Assembly: GCA_938034385.1 (NCBI GenBank)
Contig: CALHLC010000019.1
Location: 47,276 to 111,275, forward strand
Source: an uncultured Bacteriovoracaceae bacterium
GTDB lineage: Bacteria; Bdellovibrionota; Bacteriovoracia; Bacteriovoracales; Bacteriovoracaceae
Direction: 5' to 3'
Length of the DNA: 64,000 nt
In this document: one piece after another, positions 1 through 8,705 of the stretch
How positions within the stretch are numbered: the first letter of the stretch is position 1
Layout: every line of letters starts with the position of its first letter
Notes under the pieces: generated by a model
What the model was told of the DNA's origin: nothing
Database searches by the model: none
Seen by the model: the letters and a program-made list of their open reading frames with translations, nothing else
Position numbers and translations under genes: made by a program

Positions 1-56
1 TATAAGGTAATAGCCAGTAATACTCGGTGCGTTACCGCTTTGGAGGCTGCTTTCAC
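1..56 (-). CDS. Possible 5' end of a small membrane protein (DUF2061-like), cut by window edge
   Basis: Reading leftward from a GTG at 54-56, an open frame runs off the window. An in-frame TAG lies about 24 bases upstream of the GTG. The 18 visible residues begin VKAASKAVTHRVLLAIT, which resembles the K-x-x-T/S-x-R-V/I start of DUF2061-type small membrane proteins often found beside glycan genes. There is no convincing ribosome binding site and the fragment is very short. A competing reading is the + strand frame at 1-84. Very tentative. Confidence 0.2.
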   Translation of the reverse strand, partial: MKAASKAVTHRVLLAITL

Positions 57-84
57 CTTTAAATCACTAATACTTCCCTACTAA
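1..84 (+). CDS. Possible C-terminal tail of an upstream + strand gene
   Basis: Frame 1 is open from the first base to a TAA at 82-84, giving 27 residues that end in LILPY. I do not recognise the tail. An open frame of this length at a window edge happens often by chance, and it competes with the leftward reading of the same bases. Only the neighbouring sequence can decide. Confidence 0.15.
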   Translation, partial: YKVIASNTRCVTALEAAFTFKSLILPY

Positions 85-190
85 AGCTTCCTTTCAAGTA
101 AAAATGGCAACAATCCTAAAAATTTAATATTAATTATTTTTAAATTTTGATAAAAATATATATTCAAAACAATAAACTGGAGCAGTATAA

Positions 191-1087
191 ATGCAACATG
201 ATAGCTTTTTAGATAATAAATATTGGAATGATTTAAAGTCAAAATCTTCAATAGCAGGAATAACTCTAGATGAAAAAGTCACTCCTAAAGATTTTGAGCT
301 ATATGGTGACAGACTAGCACAAAGACAAATTGATATGTTTGTAAAGTCTGGAGCAAAAGATCTAAACACCTTATCTATTTTAGATATTGGTTGTGGAATG
401 GGCAGGATATTAAAACCATTTTCTCGCCAATTTGCAAAAGTTACAGGTGTCGACATTAATGAAAAGATTCTCGAAGCAGCTAAAATATATACTGAAAACC
501 CATCGAACATTGAAACTGTTCAAAACGATGGCAGGACAATCCCCTTTCCTGAGAACTCATTTGACTTAGTTTATAGTGGAGGAGTCTTACAACATATTCC
601 AGATATCAATGTAATCATGGGATATTTCGAGGAAGGCTTAAGGGTCTTAAAACCAAATGGATTGTTAAACTTCAGCTTTCAAGTTTGGATGACCTCAAGA
701 CAAGGAGGAGTTAATGGTGACAGGATGGGAGCTCAAATAAGAGCTACCGACATAGAAGATATTTTAAAGAAAACTGGAAATAAATTAGTAAATATTTACC
801 ATGACCCCAAAGACCCATTCCCACATTACAATGTAGTCATAAAGAAGTGTACGCCTTCCAAAGGCAAAGAAAACATTCAAATAAACTCCAAACTATCCGG
901 ATCTATCAAACCTGAAGTGGTTACAGAGATGTCGGTACGAACAGGTATTTTTGAAGACCTTCCTTCGTACCAAAACTTACGAATGCATTGGGCCAATGGT
1001 CCTTCAAAAAAAATAACATTCTTTAAGCAAAGTAATACTTTCAATAATTATCTTTTCAAAATAAAGAAAAAACTTTTCTCGATTTAA
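191..1087 (+). CDS. Class I SAM-dependent methyltransferase
   Basis: The 298-residue protein probably transfers a methyl group from S-adenosylmethionine, most likely to a sugar or lipid of the surface glycan. The Rossmann-type SAM site is clear: motif I LDIGCGMGR near residues 64-72, the acidic strand end GVDIN near 87-91, and a motif IV-like GGVLQHI further on. Residues beyond about 220 show no recognisable family. The start ATG is preceded by CTGGAG. A GT2 glycosyltransferase follows 18 bases later on the same strand, so the two are probably co-transcribed. The acceptor is unknown. Confidence 0.8.
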   Translation: MQHDSFLDNKYWNDLKSKSSIAGITLDEKVTPKDFELYGDRLAQRQIDMFVKSGAKDLNTLSILDIGCGMGRILKPFSRQFAKVTGVDINEKILEAAKIYTENPSNIETVQNDGRTIPFPENSFDLVYSGGVLQHIPDINVIMGYFEEGLRVLKPNGLLNFSFQVWMTSRQGGVNGDRMGAQIRATDIEDILKKTGNKLVNIYHDPKDPFPHYNVVIKKCTPSKGKENIQINSKLSGSIKPEVVTEMSVRTGIFEDLPSYQNLRMHWANGPSKKITFFKQSNTFNNYLFKIKKKLFSI

Positions 1088-1105
1088 TTCTATAAATACT
1101 AATAA

Positions 1106-2206
1106 ATGAAACCTATCAAAAAGTATTTAAAACTGCGCATAAAAACTCTTTATCGCTTTTTACAAAATCTCAAATGGATTCTTGCTAAAAAAGACCTTCC
1201 AGAAATTTCGATAATTATTCCGTATTACAATGACAATCTAGATTTTGTTAATTCATGCTTAAAAAGTATTAAGTTCCAATTCTACAAAAACATCGAGATC
1301 CTGATAATTGATGACTTTTCAAAAGTCGAAAGCGTCAACAAGTTAAAAAAAATAATCCCTTCCAATGCCAGAGTAATTTCACATCTAAAAAACAAAGGCC
1401 TTTCTGCTGCTCGAAATACAGGGCTAAAAAACGCACAAGGTGATTATATTTTATTTTTAGATGCCGATGATATGATTCATGCGTTTGCTCTCTACAATTT
1501 GGCAAGAGGTCTCATTACAAGACCAGAAAATTCAAAATTAATAATTGGATCTTACGGAAGAAATACCGCTTTATACCCTTACCAATCAGCTTTCATCAAA
1601 TTCCTCATAGGATTTCAATATATTCTAAATAGAGGAACTCTTAGTTTTGTAAACGTTGCCGGCTACTTACCATTTAATATTCATGCATGCCTTTTAGATA
1701 GAAAAATGTTAATAGATAATAATTTTCACTTTAATGAAAACATGCTTGATGGAGCTGAAGATTGGGAGTTTTGGTATCACTTAATGCGAGGAGGATACAC
1801 ATTTTCTGACTCTAAATCATATGCAGGGATTTATAGGCAACGTGAAAAAAGCATGTCAAGAAGTAAAGCTCTTTTGCATTTCAATGAAAGTTATCAGCTC
1901 ATTGAAAAATCCTTTACTCAAGATACATCCTCAAAAGTATTTCAAGAACCTTGGTTTAAGTATACCGAGCTCAATCTAAAGGTCTCTAGATGTATCAGAG
2001 AACTAACAGTTAGTTTTCTTCAAGAAAATCTAGGCAACATTAATCTTTGGAATTATATTGATAGAAAACATTCGTCATATATTGAAAACTATTTAGATAT
2101 AGATAAGTACGTACAAGAAGGAATTTCTAAATTTCATTGCTCTAAAAAAGTATCTGACTTAAAAGACATACAACTCATTCAAAAAATAAGAGATAATATT
2201 TTTTAG
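1106..2206 (+). CDS. Family 2 (GT-A) glycosyltransferase
   Basis: This 366-residue enzyme should transfer a sugar from a nucleotide-sugar donor to a surface glycan on the cytoplasmic face of the inner membrane. Family 2 marks are clear: the N-terminal strand IIPYYND (residues 37-43), IIDDFS (67-72), the segment GLSAARNTG (98-106), a DxD-type metal site LDADD (118-122), and an acceptor-side EDWEF near 218-222. A basic, amphipathic N-terminus of about 30 residues precedes the domain. The C-terminal 100 residues are unassigned. Its last 4 bases overlap the end of the convergent methyltransferase gene. Donor and acceptor cannot be told from the sequence. Confidence 0.85.
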   Translation: MKPIKKYLKLRIKTLYRFLQNLKWILAKKDLPEISIIIPYYNDNLDFVNSCLKSIKFQFYKNIEILIIDDFSKVESVNKLKKIIPSNARVISHLKNKGLSAARNTGLKNAQGDYILFLDADDMIHAFALYNLARGLITRPENSKLIIGSYGRNTALYPYQSAFIKFLIGFQYILNRGTLSFVNVAGYLPFNIHACLLDRKMLIDNNFHFNENMLDGAEDWEFWYHLMRGGYTFSDSKSYAGIYRQREKSMSRSKALLHFNESYQLIEKSFTQDTSSKVFQEPWFKYTELNLKVSRCIRELTVSFLQENLGNINLWNYIDRKHSSYIENYLDIDKYVQEGISKFHCSKKVSDLKDIQLIQKIRDNIF

Positions 2207-3357
2207 CTCTTAGTCTTAAATAAACGTCTTAAATAATTGGCAATACGAATTTCTTTTCTGTGTTTTAACAATTTCCCTTCAAGTTCTTTAACTTTCTCTT
2301 GAGTCTTTTCAAGTCTAAAGCGATCTTTTCTCAGAGATGAAATTTTTTCAATTTGAAAAGTTTGATAGAAGGGAAAAATTCTTTCTTGTAGGGCCTGAAA
2401 ACCATCTTCTTCATTTTTCAGTCTTAATTTCGGAAGAGTTTTATCTATATAAAACCTTGATGGCCAATAATCAGAGATTACGTCTTTTTTGTATTCTCCG
2501 GTATATTGAATCAACATTCTGACATGTGAATCAGACTTTATAACTCTAAACCCCTCGGACTCAATCATATTTCTAAGAGTAAGGTTACTAAAATTAAAAA
2601 TATGAGCAATAGTAAAAAATCTCTGTAACTCTAGTCCATAATTATGATAATTTTGGAAATGTCCAAAAAGGCTTGGTACTTCAAGGTAAACATACCCTTC
2701 TCTTTTCAATCTATTTTTCAAGGTTTTAAGATACTTTTTAGGGTCTATGATATGTTCAAAAACATGACTAAGTATTATAAGATCAAACTTTTCCTCAATG
2801 TGAACATCATCAATTCCACCATGGAATACTCGTTCTTTGCCGAGAGCCTTATTAATTTTTGAAACTAGTTTTGAATTATAGTCACAACCAAATATAGTCA
2901 TTGAGTCAAACTGATGATTTATATCATCATTAAAATATTTTATTAAATCTCCCGTACCGCAACCAACATCAAGAATAGAGATTTGTTCTTCTAGTATTTC
3001 ATCTAAAAATAAAAAAATATTTCTACATTGATCTTTATTATATAAGTGCTCTGGAGCTTCAACTCCATAATTAATAGGAACATAAAATTCATCATAAAAA
3101 ACTTCTAAGCTTTTTTGATCAAATATTGGAGATGAAGAGATTAATCCACAATCTCGACACAATAAAGATTTGACAGATAAACCATGACGATCATACTCAG
3201 AAAGTATGTCAAAACTAGTTCCCTTACATTGATAGCAATCACTTCTAGTTATTAATTTTAACTTTCCATGACTAATTGAATCTTCTAATTTAGACAAAAA
3301 TTTTACTTGTAAATCATTTAAAACGATTGAATGCGTTTGATTAAAAAATGCTTCCAT
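2203..3357 (-). CDS. Methyltransferase with N-terminal zinc-ribbon and C-terminal coiled coil
   Basis: The 384-residue protein begins with four cysteines in two CxxC pairs (C41, C44, C67, C70), as in the zinc-binding region of sugar C-methyltransferase-like proteins. A class I SAM domain follows (ILDVGCGTG, residues 128-136). The last 45 residues are highly charged and look like a coiled coil (EKVKELEGKLLKHRKEI). The fold suggests methylation of a nucleotide-sugar or glycan, but the exact reaction is not visible. It is last in the leftward galE - DUF115 - ABC exporter operon, after a gap of about 120 bases. Its end overlaps the GT2 gene by 4 bases. Confidence 0.75.
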   Translation of the reverse strand: MEAFFNQTHSIVLNDLQVKFLSKLEDSISHGKLKLITRSDCYQCKGTSFDILSEYDRHGLSVKSLLCRDCGLISSSPIFDQKSLEVFYDEFYVPINYGVEAPEHLYNKDQCRNIFLFLDEILEEQISILDVGCGTGDLIKYFNDDINHQFDSMTIFGCDYNSKLVSKINKALGKERVFHGGIDDVHIEEKFDLIILSHVFEHIIDPKKYLKTLKNRLKREGYVYLEVPSLFGHFQNYHNYGLELQRFFTIAHIFNFSNLTLRNMIESEGFRVIKSDSHVRMLIQYTGEYKKDVISDYWPSRFYIDKTLPKLRLKNEEDGFQALQERIFPFYQTFQIEKISSLRKDRFRLEKTQEKVKELEGKLLKHRKEIRIANYLRRLFKTKS

Positions 3358-3478
3358 TTATGTACAGTTCTCTATCTCTAATAAGGTTTTTCATCGATAA
3401 TATAATACAAATATTGAAAAAAAAGTAGACCTCAGAAATTTAAGTTAAAATCAAATCAACCTATTAACTAGTTTTAAT

Positions 3479-4264
3479 TTAGAGCCTTTCTCTTAATTGC
3501 CCTTCTTCTCTAGAGATTCTTGATATTAATAGCAAGGTTAGTAAAATTTGCACTGCAAAGAAGGCCAACACGTAAAACTCTCCATTCGTTTGCTCTGCAG
3601 AATAAAAGTAATATCTAACTTTTTCTATTAAGATATATACAAAATTAAACTCTAAAAACTTTAATTGAGAAAAAACAGAAGGAACAGGGATAATAACCCC
3701 GCTTAAGAACATCATATATTTGAAAAAGATATTTAAAACATTCTTTAAATCACGAATGTAGCAATAAAAAACCGACAAGAAAACACCTATGCTTAGACCT
3801 AAGATGGCAAAGGGGAAAAATGATAAAGGGAGAAGTATAAACTCAAAAGAAGACAAGCTTGAATACTTTAACGCTAAAAAGAACATCAATGGTAAGCGTA
3901 CTAAAAAAGTTACAAAAGGTTGTCCAAGAGCTGCAATATAAATAGGAGTAAAAGGAATTTTCTTTTTCTTTAAAATACCTTTATTATCCACAGGAGCACT
4001 CATTACGCCCAATGTACTACCTGAAAAAACTTCCCAAAATGTTATTCCAAAAACGACATAAAATGCTCGCGGCATTTGGTCTGAACTTTTAAGAAACCCA
4101 ATCTCTTGCAAGAATATATATAAAAGAATGGGAATCAATGGAGTTATAATTACCCAAACCCACCCCAAAATATTATTCCGTGAAGAACTTTTAATATTTT
4201 TAAGAAAACTATAGAAAATAAAACTTCTATACCTTAGGAGTTCTAAAATCACTGGCTTAAACAA
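3479..4264 (-). CDS. ABC-2 type polysaccharide export permease (Wzm/TagG-like)
   Basis: This inner-membrane permease of 261 residues has about six hydrophobic helices and the usual length for the family. The WVWVIITPLIPILLY segment near residues 35-50 is typical of O-antigen and teichoic-acid exporters. It pairs with the ATPase encoded immediately upstream to export an undecaprenyl-linked glycan. The start is TTG, placed directly after the TAA of the ATPase gene (TAATTG). This indicates translational coupling. No ATG lies near the N-terminus. The substrate is presumably the glycan made by the flanking genes. Confidence 0.85.
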   Translation of the reverse strand: MFKPVILELLRYRSFIFYSFLKNIKSSSRNNILGWVWVIITPLIPILLYIFLQEIGFLKSSDQMPRAFYVVFGITFWEVFSGSTLGVMSAPVDNKGILKKKKIPFTPIYIAALGQPFVTFLVRLPLMFFLALKYSSLSSFEFILLPLSFFPFAILGLSIGVFLSVFYCYIRDLKNVLNIFFKYMMFLSGVIIPVPSVFSQLKFLEFNFVYILIEKVRYYFYSAEQTNGEFYVLAFFAVQILLTLLLISRISREEGQLRERL

Positions 4265-5488
4265 TTAGTTCTCCTCTTTTTTTGGTTCTTCTTTAAATGA
4301 ACATAATGCAACTCCATGAACTCTTGCATCAAAGCCACTTATTTCAAAAGGCTCTAAAATTTTTCTTACCAAATACTCTGATTTAAGTGTTAAGATAAAA
4401 CAAGAATCAATTGGTCCAGAATTAAATATATTATGAATTTTAAGCAACTGACCTTTTTTTAACACTGATACTGACAAGTCACACGAATCATATTCAGAGC
4501 TAATCGAAGAAATATTTATATTATCTCTCCAAAAGGGCATTGAAAAAACAAGGTCTTTCCCACAGTCTACAAGTAAGGTAGCTTTGAAAAATAAATAAAT
4601 TGGTTCGTTTTTTGAAAAAACCTTTCGCGGAGTTAAGAACTCATCACACCAGAAAACTTCTAAATCTGAGACTATTTCATTGTTATGAAAATCTTCTCCG
4701 AGGTTAGGATTCTTTAATATCTCTTTCTCATCTCGAGCTTCAGATTTCCGATATAAATTAATCGCTTTCTGAACATCACCGTCAAAAACAATAGTTCCTC
4801 TATCAAAGAGTAAGGCTCGAGTACAAAATAATTTCACTGTCTGTAAATTATGACTTACTAAAACAACTGCCGCATCTTTTCTGATCTCATTGATCTTCCT
4901 CAGACATTTCTGTCTAAATCTAAAATCTCCAACAGATAACACTTCATCTACAAGCAAAATATCTGGGTTAGCAAAGATAGCAGCTGAAAATCCTAAGCGC
5001 GCCTTCATTCCTGAACTATATTTCTTAACAGGAAAATCAATAAATTCATTCAACTCAGAAAACTCTATAATTTCATTAATCAAGAATTCTCTATCTTTTT
5101 TTTTCAAATTCGGGATCATAGAGACAGCAAATAGTAAATTCTCTCTCCCTGTCAGATCGTAATGAAACCCTGCACCTAGTTCTATTAAAGCTTGTATTTT
5201 CCCATTTACTTTCACACTGCCTTCACTGGGGTCATATAATCCATTTATTATTTTTAAGAGAGTACTCTTGCCTGCTCCATTTCTTCCAATTAAGGCAATC
5301 GCTTCACCTTTTTTGATAGAAAAAGAAATCTCTTTCAAAGCTGTGAAGTGATTCGCTTCTTTTGATATTGCTTTTTTTTTTACAATACCTAAAATCCGAA
5401 GAACCGTCTTTGCAAGTTCTCGTACTACATTTTTTTTTTCAGATTTCTCAAAAAATTTACTTACTTCATTGACTTCAATTAGATTCAT
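4265..5488 (-). CDS. ABC-type polysaccharide export ATPase (Wzt-like) with C-terminal glycan-binding-type domain
   Basis: The 407-residue ATPase drives the permease next to it. It has Walker A GRNGAGKS (68-75), the signature SSGMK (about 158-162), Walker B ILLVDE (177-182) and an H-loop VSHN near 211-214. The C-terminal 145 residues lie where Wzt proteins carry a domain that recognises a capped O-polysaccharide, and are likely to bind the terminal glycan structure. An unusual insert of about 30 residues (residues 14-46) sits before the first Walker strand. The start overlaps the preceding DUF115-like gene as TAATG, so the genes are coupled. The adjacent methyltransferases could supply the cap, but this is inference. 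Confidence 0.88.
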   Translation of the reverse strand: MNLIEVNEVSKFFEKSEKKNVVRELAKTVLRILGIVKKKAISKEANHFTALKEISFSIKKGEAIALIGRNGAGKSTLLKIINGLYDPSEGSVKVNGKIQALIELGAGFHYDLTGRENLLFAVSMIPNLKKKDREFLINEIIEFSELNEFIDFPVKKYSSGMKARLGFSAAIFANPDILLVDEVLSVGDFRFRQKCLRKINEIRKDAAVVLVSHNLQTVKLFCTRALLFDRGTIVFDGDVQKAINLYRKSEARDEKEILKNPNLGEDFHNNEIVSDLEVFWCDEFLTPRKVFSKNEPIYLFFKATLLVDCGKDLVFSMPFWRDNINISSISSEYDSCDLSVSVLKKGQLLKIHNIFNSGPIDSCFILTLKSEYLVRKILEPFEISGFDARVHGVALCSFKEEPKKEEN

Positions 5489-6372
5489 TAGAACAAACTC
5501 TCAAATTCTACCCTATCAAAAATCTCCAATTTCCCACCTACAGTAGCATTAAAGATTTTTCTCCCACTGGTTTCATAAATGGTTTTTTGTAATTGATAAT
5601 TCTTCATTACATTTTCTAATTTGGGATCGTGCCATTTCTTCCCTTTACCAAAATAATCAGGGTGAAAGTGGTTGGGATCATCTTCTGTAGAAGTAATATT
5701 AGCCCCTTCAACTATTGCTGATTTAGGAATATCATAAGAAAAATCCATTCCTATAAGGTAGACTTCGGTAAAACCCATATAATAAGCTAACTGCAAATTA
5801 ATCATTGTCACCGATTGACCACAAAATGCTTGTAGTGAAAAATCTGTTGAGAATTGGGGGACTTCAAAGTTTGAGCTCTTAGATTCATAGAAGCTCCTGT
5901 TCATTCTAAAGAAACTTGTATTTTTTCTATTGGTTATCTTTTCATAATAATCAATAGGAAAAAATCGATGTATCTTAGGCTCAAATAAATTTATTCTCTC
6001 TAAGTTATCATTTATTACATGAGAATCCTCAACCATATAAAAACTAGGTCTATAGCCCGAAGAGTCAGTTTTATAAAAAATTCCATTAACAGCAAAAGAG
6101 TATTCATGATCTAACTTTGAAAGGTCTATCCTATTTAATGAAGGTCCATTTCCAACAATGAAGCATCGCTTATTTTTATACTTATTTTTAAACTCTCTAA
6201 TTTTAGAGATATCAGGAGACTTTATATTATACCTTACTTCATGAAGGTAGCTATTAGATAAAATCCCAGTTCGTTGACAGTGCTTAATACTCGCCATATC
6301 AAATAGCATCTTGGATCCACCCAATCGAAAGTACTTAATCGCTTTTTTAGTCTTATGAATAATTCGTTTCAT
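5488..6372 (-). CDS. DUF115-like (MAF/MptE-related) glycan-locus protein
   Basis: The 294-residue protein carries CFIVGNGPSLNRID (residues 70-83), the hallmark of the DUF115 family. That family includes flagellin-modifying Maf proteins and LPS-locus proteins. A second conserved block (VYLIGMDFSY) follows near residue 205. In related loci these act in transfer or handling of acidic sugars. The precise reaction here is unknown. It sits between galE and the ABC exporter and overlaps the ATPase start by one base. No clear ribosome binding site precedes the ATG. Confidence 0.65.
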   Translation of the reverse strand: MKRIIHKTKKAIKYFRLGGSKMLFDMASIKHCQRTGILSNSYLHEVRYNIKSPDISKIREFKNKYKNKRCFIVGNGPSLNRIDLSKLDHEYSFAVNGIFYKTDSSGYRPSFYMVEDSHVINDNLERINLFEPKIHRFFPIDYYEKITNRKNTSFFRMNRSFYESKSSNFEVPQFSTDFSLQAFCGQSVTMINLQLAYYMGFTEVYLIGMDFSYDIPKSAIVEGANITSTEDDPNHFHPDYFGKGKKWHDPKLENVMKNYQLQKTIYETSGRKIFNATVGGKLEIFDRVEFESLF

Positions 6373-6426
6373 GAGAAGTTAATATATCTCAGGATTTATA
6401 AATTGAATATCATCTACTCTTGATAC

Positions 6427-7401
6427 TCACTGCATTATCTTTTTTTCCCACTCATAAGCGGATCTGACAATTAAAGAAATATCTGTAAACCTTGGCTTCC
6501 AATTGAAAGCATCTTTTAGCTTGGAGCTTTCAGCGATGAGACAACCTACGTCCCCTGGCCTTCGCGGAGCTTCCTTGACTAAGAAATCATTTTGAGAAAC
6601 ATTTTTAAACTCTTTGATAACCTCTTTCACAGAAAACCCTTGAGAATAGCCACAATTAAACAACTCTGATTTCCCTCCAGCCAAAAGGTACTTCAACCCT
6701 AGAACATGAATATCAGCAAGATCCTCAACATGAATATAATCTCTCACTCCTGTACCATCTGGAGTATCATAGTCAGTTCCAAAGATTGATAAATACTCTC
6801 TTTTCTTAATTGCAGCTTCTGCACAAACCTTCATTAAATGAGTTGCATTTCGCCCTCTTAAACCTAGCTCTCCACAACTACCTGCACCGGCGACATTAAA
6901 GTATCGAAAAACAACATGCCTTAAGTCTGAAGCTCTAGATATGTCTCTAAGCATATCCTCACTCATTAACTTAGAGCTTGCATAAGGGTTTATAGGACTA
7001 ACTGGGTCTATTTCACTAACTATATTTTTATCTGTACTTCCATAAACTCCTGCAGTTGAAGAGAAAATAAATGCTTTTACATTTTCCTCAGCACACTTCT
7101 TCATCAGTTTAAAAGAGTTTACAGTATTATTTTCATAATATTTCAAGGGGTTTTCTACACTTTCAGGAACGACTACACTACCAGCAAAGTGGAGAACTCC
7201 TTCTATCTCATTTTTAAAAGCTTCATCTAAAACAGAATCATCTCCTATATCTCCTTCAATAAATTCTCCAAATTTAACTGCTTCTTTAAACCCATTGGAT
7301 AAATTATCAACAACGATGACTTCATAACCTGATTGTCCAAGATGTTTTACAACATGTGACCCTATATAGCCTGCACCACCAGTGACTAAAATCTTCCCCA
7401 T
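6427..7401 (-). CDS. galE: UDP-glucose 4-epimerase
   Basis: GalE interconverts UDP-glucose and UDP-galactose in the cytoplasm, using tightly bound NAD. The 324-residue protein is close to the usual length. It shows the NAD-binding GGAGYIGSH (8-16), the SSTAGVYG strand with catalytic serine/threonine (114-121) and the YxxxK pair Y140/K144. Substrate-side residues (FRYFNVAG, near 166-173) are also typical. AAGAAGG lies 9 bases upstream of the ATG. It heads the leftward exporter operon and presumably provides galactose-type sugars for the exported glycan. Confidence 0.93.
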   Translation of the reverse strand: MGKILVTGGAGYIGSHVVKHLGQSGYEVIVVDNLSNGFKEAVKFGEFIEGDIGDDSVLDEAFKNEIEGVLHFAGSVVVPESVENPLKYYENNTVNSFKLMKKCAEENVKAFIFSSTAGVYGSTDKNIVSEIDPVSPINPYASSKLMSEDMLRDISRASDLRHVVFRYFNVAGAGSCGELGLRGRNATHLMKVCAEAAIKKREYLSIFGTDYDTPDGTGVRDYIHVEDLADIHVLGLKYLLAGGKSELFNCGYSQGFSVKEVIKEFKNVSQNDFLVKEAPRRPGDVGCLIAESSKLKDAFNWKPRFTDISLIVRSAYEWEKKIMQ

Positions 7402-7545
7402 TTGAAATACCTTCTTTAAATATTAATTCCTTAATTAAATCTCATAGATACTATAAAAGAAAATTTAACCTGGCTACTTGCACAAGAATATTGCTAAATA
7501 GTTTAATACTAACTCATATGTCAAAATGACATAGACGAGGCTTCT

Positions 7546-7680
7546 ATGAAAACAGTTCTTTTAGCTGATGACTTTGGCTCCAGACTTAGTGAGTTTGTAT
7601 AATCAATACTCAAGCCAATGGTTGCGATAGGAAGAAGCCTATCCTTTGGCATATCATTAAGTCTCAGCATGCATTAAAAC
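7546..7680 (+). pseudogene. Remnant of glucose-1-phosphate cytidylyltransferase (rfbF-like)
   Basis: The bases between galE and galU read rightward as a decayed nucleotidyltransferase N-terminus. From the ATG at 7546 the frame gives MKTVLLADDFGSRLSE, against the family pattern LAGGxGTRLSE. It then reaches a stop at 7600-7602, continues as LKPMVAIG, and loses frame by one base near 7630. The shifted frame reads KKPILWHIIKSQHALK to about 7680. This is the family's PMVEIGGKPILWHI segment. The two conserved glycines are now Asp-Asp through two G-to-A changes. A GAGG ribosome binding site survives at 7537-7540. The rest of the gene is absent. Family assignment is by motif memory. Confidence 0.7.
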
Positions 7681-7697
7681 TTTAATCGATTTACTCT

Positions 7698-8570
7698 TTA
7701 AGAATATTTTTTTATTTTTTCTGCCATTATCTCAAGTACTTTTTCTTTCATGGCTGGCTTATTTAATGAAAACTCTAAAGTCGCATTTAAACAGCCTAAT
7801 GGCGTACCTGTATCGAACCTTTCCCCTTCGAGTAAACAAGCATAAAAATTTTCGTTTTTAGCTTGAGCATTAATAGCATCAGTTAATTGATACTCTCCTT
7901 GAACCCCAGTTGCTGAATTCTTTAGAAAATTAAAAATATCATAATTGAAAATATACCTGCCAGGAACAATAAGATTGGATGGAGCCTCATCTAAATTTGG
8001 CTTTTCAACCATACCTAAAATTTTATATGTTTTTTCACTTAAAACTTCAGCATCAATAACTCCATAATTTTGAACTTCTTCGTTTACCACTTCCACAACG
8101 CCTAAAGTTGGTCCTTGATATTGATTAGCCACCTGACAAATCTGATGGAGAGCAGGCTTGTCTGAGTAAATAATTTCATCTCCTAGTAAAACAGCGAACA
8201 GTTCACTTTTCAAAATGTGCTTACTACTGAGATTTACTGCATGTCCCAAGCCCAATTGTTCTTCTTGAATAACTTCAACTACTTCTACTTTACGAGGTAA
8301 CTCTTTAATCAAATCAATTAAATCTTCTCTACCTTTATTTTCAAGAAACTTCTCTAATTCATAATTTCTTTTAAGATAATTTATTATAGATTGTTTGTTT
8401 TTAGAGTTTATAAAAATTAGCTTTTCAACACCTGAATCAACCGCTTCTTTGATAGCATAATGAATAATAGGAACATCTACTAAAGGAATCATTTCTTTGG
8501 GTATAACTTTCGTTACAGGCAAGAACCTAGTCCCCTTCCCTGCCACAGGAAAAACAGCTGTTTTTATCAT
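7698..8570 (-). CDS. galU: UTP--glucose-1-phosphate uridylyltransferase
   Basis: GalU makes UDP-glucose from UTP and glucose-1-phosphate, feeding GalE and glycan synthesis. The 290-residue protein has the normal bacterial length. It carries the nucleotide-binding GKGTRFLPVT...PKEM signature (11-26), EEQLGLGHAV (about 102-111), the VEKP segment and a C-terminal FDTGTPLG block. AGAGGA lies 6 bases before the ATG. It is transcribed alone, divergent from the phosphatase gene at 8706. The rfbF-like remnant lies just downstream of it. Confidence 0.93.
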   Translation of the reverse strand: MIKTAVFPVAGKGTRFLPVTKVIPKEMIPLVDVPIIHYAIKEAVDSGVEKLIFINSKNKQSIINYLKRNYELEKFLENKGREDLIDLIKELPRKVEVVEVIQEEQLGLGHAVNLSSKHILKSELFAVLLGDEIIYSDKPALHQICQVANQYQGPTLGVVEVVNEEVQNYGVIDAEVLSEKTYKILGMVEKPNLDEAPSNLIVPGRYIFNYDIFNFLKNSATGVQGEYQLTDAINAQAKNENFYACLLEGERFDTGTPLGCLNATLEFSLNKPAMKEKVLEIMAEKIKKYS

Positions 8571-8705
8571 TTAAATCCTCTAAAAACTCTTTCTTATTAC
8601 TACAGATATATCATTAACTTTGCTAATTAGTAAATCATATGGATTCAGGTCATATTTCATCTTTTTAAGCTATACTTCTAAGACCAAGGATCATAAATTT
8701 AATAG

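Noticed and set aside
130..510. 126-residue leftward frame
   Set aside because: It lies within the methyltransferase gene at 191 and has no supporting signal.
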